From positions 1,918,532-1,932,872 of the forward strand of contig KQ481993.1 in the NCBI GenBank assembly GCA_001430745.1: DNA of 14,341 bases. Direction: 5' to 3'. The stretch's first letter is position 1; the number at the start of each line of letters is the position of its first letter. This DNA comes from Auxenochlorella pyrenoidosa. Its lineage: Eukaryota; Chlorophyta; Trebouxiophyceae; Chlorellales; Chlorellaceae. Positions 9,059 to 14,341 of this stretch are shown here, piece after piece. The position numbers and the translations under genes are program-made. The notes under the pieces were generated by a model that was not told the DNA's origin, did not search any database, and worked only from the letters and a program-made list of their open reading frames with translations.

Positions 9059-9529
9059 AGGCGCCGGCGGCTGGGCGGCAGCGGCAACGGCGGCAGGCTA
9101 CCGCGTCGGTGCCCTGCCTACTGCATTCCTTGCGGTTCGTCAGACGCCTGGTGGGGGCATGAAGGGCGGCCAAAGCCACGCGCCAGGGCCCTTGGGTCCG
9201 TTTGTGGAAGTGCGCGGTGCCTGGCCGGGCCGGCGGGCTGTCTGCTGCAGCAAAGAGTCGGGCAAGGTTGGCACGAGAGGGCCGCCCGGGTGCTTCAGCC
9301 TGCCTGTCCTCAGCTGCCAGGGTGCGGTGTGCGAGCGTACTGTAGCTTTCACAGTGTTGGCAGAACGCAATTCTGACGGCGATCCCTCCCCGCGGAGCTC
9401 TGGTCAGCTCCACTCCTGCTGCGCACGGCCTGGCTTTCTGCTGCCATTACACGCGCTATTGTGCCTCTGTGGGCTTATCACCACTGATCACGCATCAAGA
9501 TCAACCAGCTGGGAGCACCACGGCCCCGA
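9059..9529. promoter_or_regulatory. Head-to-head intergenic region, probable shared promoter
   Basis: The 471 bp between the two start codons must hold both promoters and both 5' UTRs. No TATA box is evident. Both start codons are backed by in-frame stops inside this region: TAG 42 nt before the Met at 9058, and TGA at 9485-9487 before the Met at 9530. That argues against upstream coding in either start-codon frame. Both genes encode secretory-pathway glycosylation enzymes, so co-regulation is plausible but unproven. Confidence 0.6.
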
Positions 9530-12022
9530 ATGGCGGCCGCACCAGCCAGCCGGGTGCTGCTGCTTGCCCTGGCCTCCCGGCTGGTGGTGCTGGGTGCCAT
9601 GCTGCTGGCGGACTGGGCATTCGAAGATCTGGACAGCTCGGCCCGGTTGCAGGGCTACCCCTGCAGCGGCAGCGACAGGAGCGGCAACGGACCGACAGCC
9701 GGTGGGCATTAGCGGGCTGGGCGGGCCTGTTGTTGCATGTGCATGTTCGCGCGCTCTTCAGTGCACTGTTGTCTGCGAAATTCGTTGCTACGTCGCAAGC
9801 TGCATGCCGCGGCCCGGTAGCTCTGCATAGTGCTCACCCTGCGCTGCATGGGTGGGCCCTTCACTCGCGTGGTCTGCCTGCTCCCAGCAGGCCTCGCCCG
9901 CAAGCCCCCACTGGGCGTGTGGGACACTGTTTACTTTGCACGTGTGGCGCGCTGCGGCTACGAGACTGACAAGATCAATGCGTTCTTCCCAGGCCTGCCT
10001 GCTGCCATGCGGGCGGGCGGCGCCGCCCTGGGAGGTGAGGCCCTGTCGGGTCCATTGCTTGCGGGCGTGTGTGTGTTGGGAGGGTTTGGCGCGGGCTCTT
10101 GCCAGGGCGGCAGCATGCCCATTCCTCGCCTCATTCAAAACCTGACGTTTGCTTTGTGCCAGCGACTGCCTCGTGCGATTGCGCTCTTCATGCAGGCCTG
10201 GTGGCGCTGCTGGGCGGGCCGACGATGGCCCCAGAGGCAGCCTACTCATGCGCTGGGCTGGCACTGAACGTTGCAGCCTTTTGCCTGGCAGCCCTCTGCC
10301 TGCACCGCCTGAGCCTGCGGGTGCTGGCTGGCAGCAGCGTGGTAGGCAGCAGCCGGGGCGGCGGCGCGGGCGGCACCCCACCAGCTGGCGCCGGCCGCAG
10401 GCGCAGCGCACGGCTCAGCAGCCTGGGGGCAGGTCCGGTTAACGGCAGCAGAGCGGCAGATGAGGCCCAGGGGACAAAGCAGCAGGCACAACATGGCCCG
10501 CTGCAGGCACGCCAGGGGCCGCCGCAGCGGCGCAGTGCACAGGAGCAGCAGCTGCAGGGGCAGGGGGAGCGTGCCGCCGACCTCGCGCTGCTCTTCTTCT
10601 GCTGCAACCCGGCATCCGTCTTCTACTCTGCCGCCTACTCAGAGGCCCTCTTTGCCGCCGCCAGCTGGGCGGGGCTGCTCCTGCTGCCGCGCTGGCACTG
10701 GGCGGGCGTGGCGGCTCTGGCGGCGGCATCTGCAATGCGCTCAAACGGCATCCTGGCCGCATGGTTCCCACTGCACAAGGCGTTAGCTGCGGCGGCAGCG
10801 CAGCGGCGGCTGCCGCTGCGTGAGACCTGCCGCGCTGTGCTCAGCTGCGCTGCCATTTTGGCGCCCTATGCTGCCATGCAAGGTGAGCATTGGCGCAAGG
10901 CGGAGGCGTCAGCGCAAGGCGGAAGATGGAGGGGCACGCCTGCGGTGGCGCACGCCAGTGTTGCCCAGCCAAACGGGCAGCTGCTGATCGCTGTCCTGGG
11001 CTGCACAGCTGCTCCCGCTCCGCTGACGGCTGCCGCGACCACCCTATTCCCTGCAGCCCAGGCCTACTGGACGCACTGCGGCGCCGCGGCAGCCTCACCT
11101 CTGCCACCCTGGTGCTCTGCCCGCGTGGCCAGTGTGTATGCCTTCATCCAAAGAGAGTACTGGGACGTGGGCCTGCTGCGGTTCTATCGGGACCCCCGGC
11201 GGGTGAGGGCGGGGCGCGGGTGCCGCCCTGGGTGCATGCCACGACCTGCCCTCAGGCATCCAGGGGGGTCGGGGCGGCGTCCTCACGTTCTGCACTGACC
11301 GTGAGCGTGGGTGGGTGCTCTTGCGGCAGCTCCGGCCCTGCTCTGAGGGTGTTTGTCACCTTGAGGCGCACACTGGCTGCAAGCGCCGCACCCTCCAGAA
11401 CGTCCTGGAGGCTTCTGGACCTGGCAGGCACAGGCCAAGCCCATAGTCATGAAGTCATCTGCCTGCTGCCCCCCTGCCGCAGATGCCCATGGTGCTGATG
11501 TCTGCCCCCGTGGCGCTGCTGTCCATCGCCGGCCTTTGGTCCTACTTTTCAGCCGACTGGCAGCGGGCGCTCACCCTGGGCCTCTATCCCACATCAGCCC
11601 GCCAGCCGCCTCGATGGCTGTCCAGGCTGTGCTGCGCGGTGCGCAGCTGGCACTCGTCAGCTGCCGCCTGGGCAAGGGCGGCGTGGGGCAAGGCCACTGC
11701 TGCCAGCGGCAGCAGCGTGCGTCGACAAAATGCAAAGCAGCGGCGGCGGCAGGAGCTGGGTTCAGCGTTTGACACGCTGGCAAATGCTGGCCCGGAAGCA
11801 GCCCCCTTGATGTATCACTGGGCCTTGATGACGGCTGTTGCCCTGCTGGCGATGCACGTGAACGTTGCCACGCGCTTCCTCTCTGCCTGCCCGCCGCTGT
11901 ACTGGGCCGCCGGTGCGGTGGCAGCGCACGGCGGCACCCCTGCCCGCCTGCTCTGGCTCTGGTGCTTTGCTTACCTTGTCCTGAGCTGCCTGCTGTTCCC
12001 CAACTTCTACCCCTGGACCTGA
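9530..12022 (+). CDS. PIGV: GPI mannosyltransferase 2 (PIG-V/Gpi18 family)
   Basis: Adds the second mannose (alpha-1,6) to the GPI core on the lumenal side of the ER, using dolichol-phosphate mannose. Exons 9530-9701, 9891-10034, 10196-10882, 11057-11202 and 11483-12022 join in phase to 562 aa, all GT-AG. The start is fixed by an in-frame TGA at 9485-9487. Family marks in order: N-terminal hydrophobic SRLVVLGAMLLADW; the GT-C lumenal acidic motif VWDTVYFARVARCGYE; INAFFPGLPA; GGPTMAPEAAYSCAGLALNV; FFCCNPASVFYSAAYSEALF; AMRSNGILAAW; IQREYWDVGLLRFY; and the C-terminal end FPNFYPWT, matching the family's terminal PWT. Many hydrophobic segments fit a multipass ER protein. An extra hydrophilic insert at residues 149-231, rich in Gly, Gln and Arg, makes it longer than the roughly 490-aa animal enzyme. 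Family identity is very secure. Confidence 0.95.
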
Positions 12023-12253
12023 CCCTGCTGTGCACATGCATACTTGTTCGTGGATGGCCACGGCTGCCACTCTGCAAGCGCCCACGCTGCAGGATGCCAG
12101 GCAGGGCGGAGCAAGTGTACGCATGGCCCCATGCATGGGCAGCCAGCTGCATGTCCTCCGTTGTCACCGTTCTTCGAGATCCGACTTGTCCAGCCTCGCA
12201 GCCAGGCTGCGCTTCCAACCCGATCTAGCTGGATGCCCACTGGCTGGCCGTTG

Positions 12254-12274
12254 CAAACAATTGCCAATTGTTTG
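12254..12274. repeat. Perfect inverted repeat, 10-bp arms
   Basis: CAAACAATTG and CAATTGTTTG flank a single C, about 230 nt after the PIG-V stop. A second shorter palindrome, AGTGGT-C-ACCACT, follows at 12284-12296. They may be hairpins in the PIG-V 3' UTR or part of a small non-coding repeat element. Confidence 0.7.
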
Positions 12275-12313
12275 TCTGTGACCAGTGGTCACCACTAAGG
12301 GGATGGAATCCGG

Positions 12314-12373
12314 CCTGATCTGACCTGACGGCCCCTGATCTGACCTGATGGCGCCTGATGAGACCTGACCAAC
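12314..12373. repeat. Three-copy 20-nt tandem repeat (CCTGATCTGACCTGA core)
   Basis: Copies begin at 12314, 12334 and 12354 with an exact 20-nt period; the third is diverged. Reverse-complement pieces of the core (CCATCAGGG, CCCATCAGGGT) recur from about 12396 to 12470. The whole stretch therefore looks like a degenerate, partly palindromic repeat cluster with no coding content. Confidence 0.7.
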
Positions 12374-12710
12374 CCTGTTGCTCGGGGTCAGGGTCCATCA
12401 GGGCAGACCCCTGATTGCTGCCCATCAGGGTGGGTGCTCCCCGACCTGCCCCCAATCCCACGCCATCAGGGCGGCTCTGCCGCTGCCCTTTGGTTCCCAG
12501 CTCTGCAGCGATGCAGCTGATGTTATGGGCACCCCAGACCTCTTCTCAGCTCATCACGAAAGGTTGGGCAGCCAGCCGGCAGCCTGCGCTCCTTTGCTGC
12601 GCCGCTGCTGCACGCGGCCCTGCAGCACGCCGACGTGGGCGGCGGGGCGGCGGGGCCGCCACAAGTGCGCTGCGGCCCGGACTTACGCTGCATATTGTGA
12701 CTTCCAGAGT

Positions 12711-12715
12711 TGTAA
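12711..12715 (+). promoter_or_regulatory. Candidate polyadenylation signal TGTAA for PIG-V
   Basis: TGTAA within GAGTTGTAAAAGGC lies about 690 nt past the PIG-V stop. It is the only plus-strand TGTAA I found in this spacer. The distance is long for a 3' UTR but not unusual for Chlorella-type genes. Moderate chance of coincidence. Confidence 0.4.
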
Positions 12716-12888
12716 AAGGCACGTTACTTCAACTAACGGGTGCAAAACCCGATGATCGGGTCATGAACCGTGCTACGCTCACGAGAGAGGGCTGCTAGTT
12801 GGTTTCGGAGCTCCTCCGCAAGCTTTTAGTTCGCTCTCCGCAGCCGCGCATGATGGTTGCTCGCATTCACGCACAAGCATAGCCCAGG

Positions 12889-14341
12889 CTGCAGCAGCTG
12901 CCGGGGCCTGCGGACCTCCTGCTGTTCGTTACCGCCTCCTCCGCCCCGCAAAGCATCACGGATGCGGTGCTGCGGCACTGGGGCCCGGGTCCGGAAGCGC
13001 AGCTGGAGTGGCGGCAGGCTCAGGAGGGCGACGAGCCAGGTGCACCGGCGCTTTGCTGCCGCTCGATATGCTCGAGCAGCTGGGAGGATGGGGGCTGCTG
13101 AGGGCCTGCCCGGCAGGTATAAGCGGGGCCGCGCGCAGAACCGTGCCGGTGAGAGGGCTGGCAGGGCGGGTGCCTGCTAGCTTGGGCTTGGATGGCAGCA
13201 CCGCCACCACGGCACCTCGCTGCAGGGCGGCACAGGCCGGGCTCCCAAGCAACCCTTCCCCCGCCCTCGCCCGGCTGCGGCGTGTTGCGCAAGCAAGCCC
13301 AGCACCCTGGGCCTCAAGATGCAGCTGCCCACCAGCGTGCGCACGCTCATCAAGGGAGTTGCGGCCCACTGCCTGGTGCTGAAACCCTGTCAACGCGCGC
13401 TCCCCTACAGTGAGGTAAAGGCGCAGCTGCGGCGCGGCCCAGGAGGCCGCGAAATCCTGCGCTGCACCCTGGCGCGCCGCAGGGCAGAGTGGACGGTGGC
13501 GGCCAGGCCAACGGCGGGCAGGCCAGCAGCGGCCTGCGCGATGGCGGTGCAGGCGGTGGCACCGCGGAAGGCAGCGACCGGGGCGATAGACAGGGCGGCG
13601 CCCTCAGTGCTGGCGGCAGCAACGGCGGCGGCGAGGGCAGTGAGGTCTGGGCGTTCTCGACGTGCAGGTAGCAGCCCCACCTGCTTAGTGAGGCTGCCCT
13701 GGGTGGGAGGATGGGGGCGTGCATGCTTGGCTCGGCAGGCGTGGCCAGCAGGCTGCCCTTTGCGTGCCGGATTGATCGTGCCCCCAACCCAGCGCCACCC
13801 TGAGCCCTGCCGCCCCCTACTCTTGCCCTGGCTGCGCAGGGACGTTTGTCGTCGACTGTTTGATGGCCTGGCCCGAAAACTGGCAGATCCCTCGGGCCGA
13901 CATGAGCAAGGGGCTGCAGGCGTGAGTGGCTGCTGCTATGTAGGGAACCACACCGCTTGCCTCCCTCTTGCCTGTCCCAGCTGCCTGCCATGAGAAGCAA
14001 AGTATGCCGCCTCAGCCTGCCGTGCGTTGCCGCCCCGCTGCAATGCCGCCACTGCTGCACTGCCGCCTGCCGCTGGCCGCCTGCCGCCGGGCACCACCTG
14101 CGGCCGCCTTCCTGCCCTCCCAATGCGCCCTGCCGCCACATGGGTACCGGGCCAGGCCAGGAGGCAGGCAGTTGGCTGCCATGCGCGCTGCGCTCCATGC
14201 GCCCAAGTCACTCCGCGCCCCGCCTCCCACAAACCCTGCCCTGCAGGAGGCCTTTGCTGGGGAGAATGAGGAGGAGGTGCCGGTTGCGCGGCGCCAGCGC
14301 CGCAGCGCCGCTAGCCGGAGGCAGCAGGCTCTGGCGGCGGG
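12889..14341 (+). CDS. Unrecognised multi-exon protein, internal part; continues beyond right edge
   Basis: I do not recognise the family. Coding is inferred from G/C-rich third positions and matching splice phases. Likely exons: about 12889-13039 (PADLLLFVTASSAPQSITDA, then AVLRHWGPGP; donor CCAG|GTGCAC); about 13236-13667 (MQLPTSVRTLIKGVAAHCLV, then LPYSEVKAQLRRGPGG, then an Ala/Arg-rich run; donor GCAG|GTAGCA); 13840-13919 (TFVVDCLMAWPENWQIPRAD, then MSKGLQ); and 14247-14341 (EAFAGENEEEV followed by a basic RRQRRSAASRR stretch), open to the window end. The 13919 border needs a GC donor (CAG|GCGTGAG) to keep frame with the last exon. The acceptor at 13236 is the one I found that fits the phase, but it is uncertain, and so is the Ala/Arg-rich middle. 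No start codon is identified: a TAG lies in frame just before 12889, so an upstream exon is expected. Confidence 0.5.

Larger units (their letters stand above)
12023..12888. other. Spacer and PIG-V 3' region
   Basis: No protein family or tRNA was recognised here. Contents are the inverted repeats and 20-nt tandem repeat listed separately, a possible polyadenylation signal at 12711, and probably the promoter and first exon of the gene to the right. The segment at about 12735-12760 contains a short stem (CGGGT/ACCCG), but I could not assign it to an RNA class. Confidence 0.5.

Noticed and set aside
6762..9376. Long plus-strand open frames (6762-8096 and 8219-9376)
   Set aside because: Same reason: they overlap the GT32 exons antisense and cross its introns without any recognisable domain.
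12720..12800. Possible small structured RNA or tRNA
   Set aside because: There is a short stem, but no tRNA B-box (GGTTCRANNCC), no full cloverleaf, and no convincing C/D snoRNA boxes.
13489..13671. Gly/Ser-rich alternative frame (ending GSEVWAFSTC) as the coding frame of the right-edge gene
   Set aside because: It leads into the A/T-ending-codon reading of the next exon, whereas the other frame stays open from about 13238 and joins in phase to the strongly G/C3-biased FVVDCLMAWPENW reading. Not fully excluded.
1..14341. Mobile element, viral insertion, CRISPR array or bacterial operon
   Set aside because: No transposase, integrase, terminal repeats, direct-repeat array or clustered unspliced genes. 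The genes are intron-rich and eukaryotic throughout.

Overview
The window is nuclear DNA from a GC-rich eukaryote. The most likely source is a unicellular green alga of the Chlorella group (Trebouxiophyceae). Grounds: every recognisable gene is cut by many short introns (about 90-550 nt) with GT-AG or GC-AG borders, codons strongly prefer G/C in the third position, TGTAA-type polyadenylation signals occur, and the gene families are eukaryotic. The species call is inference. All gene models below were assembled by hand from splice-site phase and protein family pattern.

Layout from left to right. (1) 384-1325, minus: four exons of a WD40-type beta-propeller protein that runs off the left edge. 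Beside it, at 167-420, are three tandem copies of one exon 3' end plus donor. (2) 1326-2352: spacer carrying the 3' end of the next gene. (3) 2353-3480, minus: a complete four-exon acylphosphatase of 96 aa, two of whose donors appear to be GC. (4) 3481-4462: spacer. (5) 4463-9058, minus: a complete ten-exon gene for an 877-aa type II membrane protein. It fuses a GT32/OCH1-like glycosyltransferase domain (DXD motif) to an FkbM-family methyltransferase domain. (6) 9059-9529: a 471-bp head-to-head intergenic region. (7) 9530-12022, plus: a complete five-exon PIG-V (GPI mannosyltransferase 2) of 562 aa. (8) 12023-12888: spacer with inverted repeats, a 20-nt tandem repeat and a candidate polyadenylation signal. 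(9) 12889-14341, plus: exons of an unrecognised protein that runs off the right edge.

The centre of the window is about secretory-pathway glycosylation. PIG-V adds the second mannose to the GPI core in the ER. The divergently transcribed fusion protein is predicted to sit in the Golgi and could both add a hexose (probably mannose) and O-methylate a sugar. That is the most novel item here, because it offers a one-polypeptide candidate for making methylated mannose glycans, which have been described from Chlorella. The flanking acylphosphatase and WD40 genes have no obvious functional link to it.
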